This document shows positions 36,341 through 48,784 of a DNA stretch of 64,000 nucleotides, piece after piece (position 1 is the first letter of the stretch; every line of letters starts with the position of its first letter). The stretch comes from Anadara kagoshimensis. Lineage: Eukaryota > Mollusca > Bivalvia > Arcoida > Arcidae. A program made the position numbers and the translations under genes. The stretch lies in contig CM037860.1 of assembly GCA_021292105.1 (NCBI GenBank), positions 14,588,698 to 14,652,697 on the forward strand. The letters run 5' to 3'. The notes below the pieces were generated by a model that was given only the letters and a program-made list of their open reading frames with translations, was not told the DNA's origin and did not search any database.

Positions 36341-39240
36341 AACAAGAGGCCCATGGGCCTGATACGCTCACCTGATAACTAATGGCTAGCTGATAGATTT
36401 AAAGAAAACATAAATACTAAACCCCAATGACTTTTTTTTTTACATCATGATAACCATTGTATCAATACCTACAACATTCTAATATACATTCCAATACAAA
36501 AAGTTAATAGTTTTCAAGATAATTAACCATTTCAGTATTGTTTCACATCTGTGACCTTGACCTTTGAACCCATGACCTTTTTCTATACATCAAAATGATC
36601 GTTGTATCGATACCTACAACATTCTAATATACATGCCTATACAAAATGTTAACTTTATAGTTTTCGAGATAATTAAACATTTCGGTATTGTTTCGCATAT
36701 GTGACCTTGACCTTTAAACCCATAACCTTTTTCTATACATCAAAATGATTGTTGTATCAATATCTACAACATTCTAATATACATGCCTATACAAAAAGTT
36801 TATAGTTTTCGAGATAATTAACCATTTCGGTATTGTTTTGCATCTGTGGCCTTGACCTTTGAACCCATGACCCTTTTCTATACATCAGAATGATCATTGT
36901 ATCAATACCTACAACATTCTAATATACAAGCCTATACAAAAAGTTTATAGATTTTGAGATAATTAACCATTTCGGTATTGTTTCACATCTGTGACCTTGA
37001 CCTTTGAACCCATGACCTTTTTCTATACATCAGAATGATCGTTGTATCAATACCTACAACATTCTAATATACATGCCTATACAAAAAGTTTATAGTTTTT
37101 GAAATAATTAACCATTTCATTATTGTTTCGTATTTGTGACCTTGACCTTTGAACCCATGACCTTTTTCTATACATCAAAATGATCGTTGTATCAATACCT
37201 ACAACATTTTAATATACATGCCTATACAAAAAGTTTATAGTTTTCGAGATAATTAACCATTTCGGTATTGTTTCACATCTGTGACCTTGACCTTTGAACC
37301 CATGACCTTTTTCTATACATCAAAATGATAATTGTATCAATACCTACAACATTCTAATATACATGCCTATACAAAATGTTTATAATTTTCGAGTTAATTA
37401 ACCATTTCGGTATTGTTTCGCGTCTGTGACCTTGACCTTTGAACCCATGACCTTTTTCTATACATCAAAATGATCGTTGTATCAATACTTACAACATTCT
37501 AATATACATGCCTATACAAAAAGTTTATAGTTTTCGAGATAATTAACCATTTCTGTATTGTTTCACATCTGTGACCTTGACCTTTGAACCCATGACCTTT
37601 TTCTATACATCAAAATGATCGCTGTATCAATACCTACAACATTCTAATATACATGCCTATACAAAAAGTTTATAGTTTTCGAGATAATTAACCATTTCAG
37701 TATTGTTTCACATCTGTGACCTTGACCTTTGAGCCCATGACCTTTTTCTATACATCAAAATGATCGTTGTATTGATACCTACAACATTCTAATATACATG
37801 CCTATACAAAATGTTTATAGTTTTCGAGATAATTAAACATTTCGGTATTGTTTCACATCTGTGACCTTGACCTTTGAACCCATGACCTTTTTCTATACAT
37901 CAAAATGATAATTGTATCAATACCTACAACATTCTAATATACATGCCTATACAAAATGTTTATAATTTTCGAGTTAATTAACCATTTCGGTATTGTTTCG
38001 CATCTGTGACCTTGACCTTTGAACCCATGACCTTTTTCTATACATCAAAATGATCGTTGTATCAATACTTACAACATTCTAATATACATGCCTATACAAA
38101 AAGTTTATAGTTTTCGAGATAATTAACCATTTCTGTATTGTTTCACATCTGTGACCTTCACCTTTGAACCCATGACCTTTTTCTATACATCAAAATGATC
38201 GCTGTATCAATACCTACAACATTCTAATATACATGCCTATACAAAAAGTTTATAGTTTTCGAGATAATTAACCATTTCAGTATTGTTTCACATCTGTGAC
38301 CTTGACCTTTGAGCCCATGACCTTTTTCTATACATCAAAATGATCGTTGTATTGATACCTACAACATTCTAATATACATGCCTATACAAAATGTTTATAG
38401 TTTTCAAGATAATTAAACATTTCGGTATTGTTTCGCATCTGTGACCTTGACCTTTGAACCCATGACCTTTTTCTATACATCAAAATGATCGTTGTATCAA
38501 TACCTACAACATTCTAATATACATGCCTATACAAAAAGTTTATAGTTTTCGAGATAATTAACCATTTTATTGTTTCACATCTGTGACCTTGACCTTTGAA
38601 CCCATGACCTTTTTCTATACATCAAAATGATCGTTGTATCGATACTTACAACATTCTAATATACATGCCTATACAAAAAGTTTATAGTTTTCGAGATAAT
38701 AATTATAATCAGAGGTAAAAAAAATTAGGTCACGACCTTCACAATTGACCTTGACCTCATTTTGAAGATACTTACAAGAAGATGTCAAAACTGAAAACCC
38801 CATTTCATTATCTGGTCAAATAGTCAAGTTATAACAATTTGAAGCTATTTTACGATTTTTTCAAAATTAAACGCAAAAACGCGTAACCTATTTTTTATCC
38901 GATTTTTACAAAATGAACAAACTATAGGCTTAAGACCCTAGAGAAGCCAAATATCACATCAGATTTTTTCTCCAATCAGTACTTTCGGAGAAGAAGATTT
39001 TTTAAGATTTTTGCACCCCTAGGTCACCTTGACCTAGTTATGGTAGCCATGGCAACGCCACGAACAAATCTGAATTGCACCGGCCCATATATACTTCTGA
39101 CAAAGTTTCATTAAAAACTGTCCAGTAGTTTCAGAGGAGAAGTCGAAAATAGGTGTTAACGACGCACACACGCACACACGCACATACACACGCTGCGCTA
39201 TGCCATAAGCTCACATGACCTTCGGTCAGGTGAGCTAAAA
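36341..39240 (+). mobile_element. Non-autonomous element hosting a 145-bp satellite
   Basis: The 5' end has the palindrome GGCCCATGGGCC and then CGCTCACCTGAT. The 3' end is a strong hairpin, GCTCACATGACC-TTC-GGTCAGGTGAGC (39209-39235, one mismatch), running into CTAA and an A run. Between them are about 2.2 kb of tandem repeats and a 500-bp unique tail with GACGCACACACG. Hairpin plus CTAA and internal tandem repeats resemble Helentron/'pearl' elements of bivalves. The class is inferred, and a TIR MITE is the alternative (GCTCACCTGA is inverted at both ends). Confidence 0.55.
36430..38700 (+). repeat. 145-bp satellite, about 15 copies
   Basis: The unit contains GTGACCTTGACCTTTGAACC, CATGACCTTTTTCTATACAT, CAACATTCTAATATACATGC and TTTCGAGATAATTAACCATT. 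The GTGACCTTGACC motif recurs near 36551, 36701, 36846, 36991, 37136, 37281, 37426, 37571, 37716, 37861, 38006, 38151, 38296, 38441 and 38582, so the spacing is nearly constant at 145 bp. Four-unit blocks (copies 6-9 and 10-13) share diagnostic variants, which is a higher-order repeat of 580 bp. Confidence 0.95.
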
Positions 39241-39289
39241 ATGATTTAAATATTATGAGATTAAAAAGGAAGTTTTATCAGTTTATTTC

Positions 39290-39475
39290 CTTTCATTGTT
39301 TTCTTGGGTATGAGTTGTCTCAGGTTGGGTACAAATTGTCTTTGTGTACGAGATGTCTTGCATACGAGTTATCTTAGTATTGGTATGAGTTGTCTTGGTA
39401 TGGATACGAGTTGACCTGAGTGCAAGTTGTCTTGGATACAAGTTGTCTTGATACCACTGGTCCCAATCCTCCAAC
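39290..39475 (+). repeat. Degenerate about 20-bp repeat (ACGAGTTGTCTTGG)n
   Basis: Eight or so units of TACGAGTTGTCTTGGTA with variation. The same motif is inverted at 35985-36090 on the other side of the satellite-bearing element. Confidence 0.75.
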
Positions 39476-39504
39476 ATTTTTGGTCTCGGTTTTTACACCA
39501 ATTC

Positions 39505-39870
39505 GGTGTTACCAAATTGTCCCACTAATAAAACCAAATCATTTCTTTTAAATACAAAATTGTCCCAGTTTTTTCCCCAGCACTTCCCACTTTGTTAAAG
39601 CAGTATTTCGAGTTCAACATGACTCAGGACAGATCTTAGCATGAGAAGCAGTATTCCGAGTACAACATGACTCGGGACAGATCTTAGCATGAGAAAGTTT
39701 GTCAAGTTACCAAATCGTCCCACTAATAAACCAAATCATTTGACTTTTAAATACAAACTTGTCCTACTTTTCCCCCAAGCACTTCCCACTTTGTTGAAGC
39801 AGTATTTCGAGTTCAACATGACTCAGGACAGATCTTAGCATGAGAAAGTTTGTCAAGTTCCCTTGCTGAA
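39505..39870 (+). repeat. Direct duplication of about 155-200 bp
   Basis: 39505-39652 (ACCAAATTGTCCCACTAATA ... GATCTTAGCATGAGAA) recurs at 39710-39848. A further partial copy of GTTCAACATGACTCAGGACA lies between them. Confidence 0.85.
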
Positions 39871-41270
39871 AGTACAGATGGTTTTCTTTAGGGACTCTAG
39901 TTTCTTATGCCATGCCTCAACTGGCTACATTGATATAAGTGAAAGAATCTTTACTGGGATGTAAAACTCCATCACTTATCTTATCTTGCTCAGTCTGTTT
40001 CAATCCCTGTAACTATAAGTGTCCCCTAAAGCGACCACATGTGGCCTGTCTACTCTTTTTCAAATGCTACAATGGTGTCTTTAGCTTGCACGGAGACAAG
40101 AGACCTTGATTTTAAGTCTCATTCGAAAGACTACTTTAGTACTGAGCTTTTTACAACTCTTAGTAGTAAGGACAGGATATGAAAATCATCTCGGAAAATT
40201 TCCAAGTCCAGAGTGAGTAATGATGTGCCAATGATGGATTTAATCGACTATTGATCAAATTTGCCTACCGTAGATTTTAAGTACTTGATTAAATTATTGA
40301 ACGATTGATGATCGGTTCCCTTTTTAATGGGAAGAATATATAGACAGAAAACAAGAAATAACACAGGGATATGGCTGCTGCTCTTCCCAGTGGAAGGTTA
40401 TCAGTGGCTGGTCTCCTGGATCTAAGACTAGATGCAGGGTATGGTTATGTTTTAATTTTTTCCAAGTTATGTACACATGGCACAAACTTCAAGTTAGATT
40501 AATTAAGCTGAAAATGCCAGTTCAAAACAAAACTAAATTTGACATCTGAAAGTCCATAATTTGTACATAATAATGAACAAATGTTCATTTCCAATGTGTT
40601 ACAAAAACAATTATTTCTTATTAGTAGTTTCGATCATCTATTATGAAAATTGAACCGATTCCCATCAAGTGCTATGAATGAAGTTCAAACCCAAAACCTT
40701 TTGACACCGAAAGCCAGTGATAGTACCACTCTTCCATGTCTGCCCACCTAAGTCGACTCGAGTTGTGTAATAAATATTACATGCTTGATCACTCTAGTAA
40801 CTCCATATAGGTTTAGAGTATTACACCTCACTCTGTAGAGACTGAATTGCATTTTACTCTTGCCAAGGTTTCTATCACGCTAGTATCTCCAGTTTTCTTG
40901 TTCTTTGAGTGAAAACGAAGAGTGTTTAACATGTACTAGATGTACATATCACTAATACAGTGACAAGGAAATCCTAGTTTTGTAGCCATCAGCATCAGCT
41001 AGATCTGGATTTTGCTTCCAAGGATAAAATGAAATGATAATTTTCTTTGAACTTCTGAATACATACTATGATATTCTATTCCCAACATAAAACTAAATAT
41101 ATATCTCAATAAAAAATCCTGTCATTGGCATCTCATGTTTTACTACATATACTGCGATTCACTTTTGGATTAAGGTTGTTTCCTATTTCCACCAAATCTA
41201 AAAAAGTAGGATACAACTTTCTTCACCTTGCTGGCTTTATTGAAATCAATGATATGTGACATTACATCAT
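39871..41270. other. Mostly non-coding sequence
   Basis: Apart from a possible first exon at 40371, nothing is recognisable. Confidence 0.5.
40371..40438 (+). CDS. Unrecognised possible first coding exon
   Basis: An ATG in good context (GGGATATGGCTG) opens MAAALPSGRLSVAGLLDLRL then DAG, and meets a donor-like GG|GTATGG at 40439. A TATA-like GAATATATAG lies about 35 nt upstream. LSVAGLLDL faintly resembles an eh1-type repression motif, but I cannot assign a family. No downstream exon was found before the minisatellite. It is probably chance unless transcripts support it. Confidence 0.15.
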
Positions 41271-41273
41271 ACG

Positions 41274-41590
41274 GTAGCTGTAGAATGCTCCCTTTGTATG
41301 TGGAAGGTTGTGGGTAACAAGGGTAAGAACTCCGTCCGAGTCTGACCAAGACCTAAAAGTAGGTAGTGGCTGTTCTTTCACATAGCACTTGGCATTGAGA
41401 AATCAAAGTCACAGCTCCTTCGGAAGAGGCCGTAGAAACTGATGCCTCATGGCATGTTGAAGAAACCTCCCTGCACATTGCCAGAGTGCTTTACAAACAT
41501 AAAAATTTCCTGTCATTTAACCTATAGCTGGTAATGTCTCGATATAAGTGAATATTCTTGGGACTTAAAACCCTATTCAATCAATCAACC
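41274..41590 (+). mobile_element. tRNA-derived SINE, same family as 49642-49978, degenerate
   Basis: The head GGTAGCTGTAGAATGCT and a decayed B box are followed by GTCTGACCAAGACCTAAAAG, GTAGTGGCTGTTCTTTC, CACTTGGCATT, TAGCTGGTAATGTCTCGATA and a (CAAT)n tail. These align block by block with the better copy near 49.7 kb. Confidence 0.75.
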
Positions 41591-41959
41591 ACTGATATGT
41601 GACCTTGTCCTTTGACCTACAACCTAATTGTGGTTCCTGATGATTGTCTCATGTTGGTATAGATTTGTTCCCATGTTTGAACAAAATCCATGCATATATT
41701 TGATAGTTATGCATTGAACTATGTAGGGGGTGGGGTAGGGTGTAATAATTTGTCTTGCAATATCTAAAGTTACAATTGGAACATATTTAGATTAAGAATT
41801 TTAACAGGTTGGATAATTTTGGGCCTTAATGTGATTTGCTCTAGCATGTTGTATCAAATTTGGCAAAAATTTGTGCAAATGAATACTGTTCCATACATGA
41901 TCTAAATGCAAGGTGCCACATAATCATGATAATGGAAAATATGTTTCTGCCTTGAGGTA
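41591..41959. other. Non-coding spacer between SINE and minisatellite
   Basis: Nothing recognisable beyond AT-rich sequence. Confidence 0.5.
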
Positions 41960-44900
41960 TAATGTCAAATACTACAGTAATATAGTGACACAATGTCTAT
42001 ATGTCATCTACCTTTAGGTATAGTGCCACATACTACACAGCAGTGGTGACATAGTGTGTATCTGTCATCTGCATTCTGTTACAGTGCCATATACTACAGT
42101 ACAGTGGAGACATAGTGTGTATTTGTCATGTACCTTCAGGTATGGTGCCACACACTACATAACAGTGGAAACAGTGTGTATCTGTCATCTACCTTTAGGA
42201 ATAGTGCCACACACTATAGTACAACGGTGCCAGTGTATCTGTCATGTACATTTAGGTATGGTGCTACACACTACAGTACAACAGTGCCAGTGTATCTGTC
42301 ATGTACCTTTAGGTATGGTGCCACACACTACAGTAACAAAGGTGTCATAGTGTGTATCTGTCATGTAACTTTAGGTATGGTGCCACATACTACAGTACAC
42401 TGGCAACATAGTGTGTATCTGATATCTACCTATAGGTATGTTGCCACATACTACAGTGCACTGGTGACAAAGTGTATATCTGCCATCTACCTTTAGGTAT
42501 GGTGCCACACACTACAGAACAATGGTGACATAGTGTGTATCTGTCATGTACCTTTAGGTATGGTGCCACACACTACAGTACAAAGATGCCATAGTGTGTA
42601 TCTGCCATGTTACTTTAGGCATAGTGCCACACAGTACAGTACAAAGGTACCATAGTGTGTATCTGTCATGTACCTTTAGATATAGTGCCACATAATACAG
42701 TACAGTGGTGACAGTTTGTATCTGTCATGTTCCTTTAGGTATGGTGCCACACACTACAGTACAATGGCAACATAGTGTGTATCTGCCATCTACCTATAGG
42801 TATGGTGCCACACACTACAGTGCACTGGTGACAAAGTGTATATCTGCCATTACCTTTAGGTATGGTGCCACACACTACAGTACAATGGCAACATAGTGTT
42901 ATCTGTCATGTAACTTTAGGTATGATGCCACACACTACAGTACAATGGCAACATAGTGTGTATCTGACATCTACCTATAGGTATGGTGCCACACACTACA
43001 ATGCACTGGTGACAAAGTGTATATCTGCCATCTACCCTTAGGTATGGTGCCACACACTACAGAACAATGGTGACATAGTGTGTATCTGTCATGTACCTTT
43101 AGGTATGGTGCCACACACTACAGTACAAAGATGCCATAGTGTGTATCTGCCATGTTCCTTTAGGCATAGTGCCACACACTACAGTACAAAGGTACCATAG
43201 TGTGTATCTGTCATTTACCTTTAGATATATTGCCACACACTATAGTAGAGTGGTGACAGTTTGTATCTGTCATGTTCCTTTAGGTATGGTGCCACACACT
43301 ACAGTACAATGGCAACATAGTGTGTATCTGCCATCTACCTTTAGGTATGGTGCCACACACTACAGTACAAAGATGCCATAGTGTGTATCTGCCATGTTAC
43401 TTTAGGCATAGTGCCACACAGTACAGTACAAAGGTACCATAGTGTGTATCTGTCATGTACCTTTAGATATAGTGCCACATAATACAGTACAGTGGTGACA
43501 GTTTGTATCTGTCATGTTCCTTTAGGTATGGTGCCACACACTACAGTACAATGGCAACATAGTGTGTATCTGCCATCTACCTATAGGTATGGTGCCACAC
43601 ACTACAGTGCACTGGTGACAAAGTGTATATCTGCCATTACCTTTAGGTATGGTGCCACACACTACAGTACAATGGCAACATAGTGTTATCTGTCATGTAA
43701 CTTTAGGTATGATGCCACACACTACAGTACAATGGCAACATAGTGTGTATCTGACATCTACCTATAGGTATGGTGCCACACACTACAATGCACTGGTGAC
43801 AAAGTGTATATCTGCCATCTACCCTTAGGTATGGTGCCACACACTACAGAACAATGGTGACATAGTGTGTATCTGTCATGTACCTTTAGGTATGGTGCCA
43901 CACACTACAGTACAAAGATGCCATAGTGTGTATCTGCCATGTTCCTTTAGGCATAGTGCCACACACTACAGTACAAAGGTACCATAGTGTGTATCTGTCA
44001 TTTACCTTTAGATATATTGCCACACACTATAGTAGAGTGGTGACAGTTTGTATCTGTCATGTTCCTTTAGGTATGGTGCCACACACTACAGTACAATGGC
44101 AACATAGTGTGTATCTGCCATCTACCTTTAGGTATGGTGCCACACACTACAGTACAAAGATGCCATAGTGTGTATCTGCCATGTTACTTTAGGCATAGTG
44201 CCACACAGTACAGTACAAAGGTACCATAGTGTGTATCTGTCATGTACCTTTAGATATAGTGCCACATAATACAGTACAATGGCAACATAGTTTGTATCTG
44301 CTATATTCCTTTAGTTATGGTGCCACATACTACATAACAGTGGCAATATAGTGTGTATCTGCTTTATTCCTTTACGTATGGTGCCACATACTACAGTACA
44401 GTGGCAACATAGTGTGTATCTTTCATCTACCTTCAGGCATGGTGTCAAATACTACACTACAGTAGGGACATAGTGTGTATCAGTCATGTTCCTTTAGGTA
44501 TGGTGCCACACACTACAGTACGGTGACATCATAGTGTGTATCTGCCATGTCATCTACCTTCAGGCATGGTGTCAAATACTACACTACAGTAGGGACATCG
44601 TGTGTATCAGTCATGTTCCTTTAGGTATGGTGCCACACACTACAGTACAAAAATACCATAGTGTGTATCTGCCATGTACCTTTAGCTATGGTGCCACATA
44701 ATACAGTACAGTGGTGACAGTTTGTATCTGTCATGTTCCTTTCGGTATGGTGCCAAATACTACAGTAAAATGGCAACATAGTGAGTATCTGCTATATTCC
44801 TTGAGGTATGGTGCCACATACTACAGTACAGTGGCAACGCAGTGTGTATCTGCTATATTCCTTTTGGTATGGTGCCACATACTACATAACAGTGGCAACA

Positions 44901-47445
44901 TAGTGTGTATCTGTCATCTACCTTCAGGCATGGTGTCAAATACTACAATACAGTAGGGACATAGTGTGTATCAGTCATCTTCCTTTCGGTATGGTGCCAA
45001 ACACTACAGAACAGTGGAGACATAGCATGTATCTGACATCTTCCTTTAGGTATGGTACCACATAATGGAGTACAGTTATGACAAAGTGTGTATCTGACAT
45101 CTTCCTTTAGGTATGGTACCACATAATGGAGTACAGTTATGACAAAGTGTGTATCTGACATCTTCCTTTAGGTATGGTACCACATAATATAGTACAATTG
45201 TGACAAAGTGTGTATCTGACATCTTCCTTTAGGTATGGTACCACATAATGGAGTACAGTTATGACAAAGTGTGTATCTGACATCTTCCTTTAGGTATGGT
45301 GCCACATAATATAGTACAATTGTGACAAAGTGTGTATCTGACATCTTCCTTTAGGTATGGTGACACATAATGGGGTACAGTGGTTACAAAGTGTGTATCT
45401 GACATCTTTCTTTAGGTATGGTGCCACATAATGTGGTAAAGTGGTTACAAAGTGTGTATCTGACATCTTAGGTATGGTACCATATTATTGAGTATAGTGG
45501 TGACAAAGTGTGTATGTGACATCTTCCTTTAGGTATGGTGCCACATAATGGGGTACAGTGGTTACAAAGTGTGTATCTGACATCTTCCTTTAGGTATGGT
45601 GCCACATAATGGGGTAAACTGGTTACAAAGTGTGTATCTGACATCTTCTTTTAGGTATGGTGCCACATAGTGGGGTACAGTGGTGACAAAGTGTGTATCT
45701 GACATCTTCCTTTAGGTATAGTACCATATTATTGAGTATAGTGGTTAAAAAGTGTGTATCTGACATCTTCCTTTGGGTATGGTGCCACATAATGGGGTAC
45801 AGTGGTTACAAAGTGTGAATCTGACATCTTCCTTTAGGTATGGTGCCACATAATGGGGTAAAGTGGTGACAAAATGTGTATCTGACATCTTTCAGGTATG
45901 GTACCATATTATTGAGTATAGTGGTGACAAAGTGTGTATCTGACATCTTTCAGGTATGGTACCATATTATTGAGTATAGTGGTGACAAAGTGTGTATCTG
46001 ACATCTTTTAGGTAAGGTACCATATTATTGAGTATAGTGGTGACAAAGTGTGTATCTGACATCTTCCTTTAGGTATGGTGCCACATAATGGGGTAAAGTG
46101 GTGACAAAATGTGTATCTGACATCTTGGGTATGGTACCATATTATTGAGTACATTGGTGACAAAGTGTGTATCTGACATCTTTCAGGTATGGTACCATAT
46201 TATTGAGTATAGTGGTGACACAGTGTGTATCTGACATTTTCCTTTAGGTATGGTGCCACATAATGGGGTACAGTGGTTACAAAGTGTGAATCTGACATCT
46301 TCCCTTAGGTATGGTGCCACATAATGGGGTAAAGTGGTTACAAAGTGTGTATCTGACATTTTCCTTTAGGTATGGTGCCACATAATGGGTACAGTGGTGA
46401 CAATATGTGTATCTGACATCTTTTAGGTATGGTACCATATAATTGAGTAGTATAGTGGTGACAAAGTGTGTATCTGACATCTTCTTTTAGGTATGGTGCC
46501 ACATAATGGGGTACAGTGGTTACAAAGTGTGTATCTGACATTTTTTAGACATTGTGACACAAAATAGGTTACAGTGGTGACACAGTGTATCTGATATCTT
46601 CTTTTAGATATGGTCACAAAATAGGGTACAGTTGTGCCAAAGTATGTATCCGACATCTTCCTTTAGATATACATTGTAGTACCACATAATAGGGTACAGT
46701 GGTTACAAAGTGTGTATCTGACATTTTTAGGTATGGTACTATAATTAGTATAGTTACAAACTGTGTATCTGACATCTTCCTTTAGGTATGGTGCCACATA
46801 ATGGGGTACAGTGGTTACAAAGTGTGTATCTGACATCTTCCTTTAGGTATGGTGCCACATAATAGGGTACAGTGGTTACAAAGTGTGTATCTGACATCTT
46901 CCTTTAGGTATGGTGCCACATAATGGGGTACAGTAGTGACAAAGTGTGTATCTGACATCTTCCTTTAGGAATGGTGCCACATAATGGGGTAAAGTGGTGA
47001 CAAAGTGCATATCTGACATCTTTTAGGTATAGTGCCACATTATTGAGTATAGTGGTGACAAAGTGTGAATCTGACATCTTCCTTTAGGTATGGTACCACA
47101 TAATGGGATACAGTTGTGAGAAAATGTGTATCTGACATTTTTTAGGCATTGTGCCGCCACAAAATAGGGTACAGTGGTGACACAATGTGTATTGGACATC
47201 TTCCTTTATGTATGATACCACATAATGGGGTACAATATTGTGACAAAGTGTGTATCTGACATCTTTTAGGTATGGTGCCACAAAATAGGGTACAGTGGTG
47301 ACAAAGTGTGTATCCGACAACAGACATCTTCTTTAGATATAGTACCACATAATATAGTACAATTGTGACAAAGTGTGTATCTGACATATTCCTTTAGGTA
47401 TGGTGCCACATAATGGGGTACAGTGGTGACATAGTGTGGACTAAA
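41960..47445 (+). repeat. 61-bp minisatellite array, about 85-90 units
   Basis: The unit reads GTGTGTATCTGACATCTTCC, TTTAGGTATGGTGCCACATA, ATGGGGTACAGTGGTTACAA, with 61-bp spacing measured in the 45.1-kb region. Before about 45,030 the variants are CACACTACAGTACA and TCATGTACC. After it they are CATAATGGGGTACA and GACATCTTCC. A 787-bp higher-order block is repeated (for example 42705 versus 43492, and 43139 versus 43926) and a third block begins near 44134. The many short ORFs inside are by-products and not genes. One degenerate unit lies outside at 47640-47720. Confidence 0.95.
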
Positions 47446-47720
47446 TCTGGTATGATATGTGTACAGGCAGAATATCGGTGATTTCTGACTTGGTCGTTAT
47501 TATACATGTAGGCATAATGTTCATGTTTTTTATTGTCAGCATCAGAGATGAATGGCTGCAGTACTATACTTGAACAGAATATCCTTCCAAACCTCAAGGT
47601 GTCTCTCCACTGTGGACTTGACCCTTATTAACTAAAATGTAGTGTCTTTCCTTGTCATCTGACTTAAATGTTTGGTGTTGTGCCAGTATAATGGTAGTAT
47701 AGTGGTCTGTGATGTTTATT

Positions 47721-48330
47721 TGTAACAATGCACACAAGTAAATTAGCACATTAAAAGTTGCATAAGTGTGCACTAGTACAAATTTGTATAACTTAAATTC
47801 TTACATTATAAGCAATAAATATTTTGTACCATCTTGAATTTTACTAATTTTGAGGCATTATTGCAAATATTACCAGATTTCTGTACCATTTTCATATGAA
47901 TTCAACTTTCTTCTGAGCTATATATCACAAAATACACATTCCCTAAGGAATAGCACTTGGATAGCTAGGATATTTTTAAGACACTGACACCTGTCAGATT
48001 AATATTGAGGTCCCTATTTCTTTAATTGAGGGGCTGGCAAAGTATAAATTATTTGGTAATTCATTAATTTAAATAACCCCCTTGCCAATGTAAATATATT
48101 GTTATGGGAAAAATTCCAATTGGAAGTATTAATGGTTTTTCATAATATGAATTTCTCAGTAATTATGTATACTATATATCTTCATAATAAACCACATTAA
48201 GGCATACAGTTATACCATGCTGTATGTCTTCAAATAATAAGAAATCAATCTTTATGCATTGGTTTTTTGTTGATTGAATTTTTTGCAATTTTATCTGAAG
48301 GGTGGCAAGAAAAATCTCTGTTGTTGACAG
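47721..48330. other. Non-coding sequence
   Basis: AT-rich, with nothing recognisable. Confidence 0.5.
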
Positions 48331-48334
48331 TATG

Positions 48335-48780
48335 ACTATGGTAGAGTGGAGTAATGGTATTTTACTATGCAGTAAACAATTTAAGGTCAAGATGGTTTTC
48401 ATTTATATAGTTGAAGTCAGTTTTGGGATTGTGGAGTAAAGTAATGGTGTTTAATGACCAAGTAAAATTTCTTTCACTTATATCGAGACGGTCTGTTCTA
48501 GGATGGTTGTGTGGCGTAATGGTGTTTAATGCCAAAATAAATATTCTTTCACTCATATGGATGCGGTCAGTTTTGAGGTAGTAGAGTGGAGTAATCTTGT
48601 TTTACACCCCAGTCAAGATTACCAAATTTATATTGAGGCAATCAGCTTTGGGATGGTTATGTGGAGCAATAACAACTTGCACCCAGGTCAAGCTTTATTT
48701 ATCAATTCTAAGGTGGTGTAGTGGAGTAATATCTATGATGTTTCGCCCTGCAAGATTTTGTCACCAATTCATTTGCTGAG
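48335..48780 (+). repeat. Degenerate tandem repeat, about 70-85 bp unit, 6 copies
   Basis: GTGGAGTAATGGTGTTTAAT, GTGGCGTAATGGTG, GTGGAGTAATCTTG, GTGGAGCAATAAC and GTGGAGTAATATC recur at roughly even spacing, each preceded by a GATGGTT/GGTGGT-like segment. Confidence 0.7.
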
Positions 48781-48784
48781 GCCG

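Noticed and set aside
36430..38700. CRISPR-like array.
   Set aside because: The whole 145-bp unit repeats with no unique spacers, and the host is a eukaryote.
42054..47387. Many ORFs of 60-120 codons with repeated 'GMVPHTTVQ' or 'VAPYLKEDVRYTLCH'-like peptides, suggestive of a repeat protein.
   Set aside because: They occur on both strands and in several frames of a 61-bp non-triplet tandem repeat, are broken by stops and have no start or splice logic.
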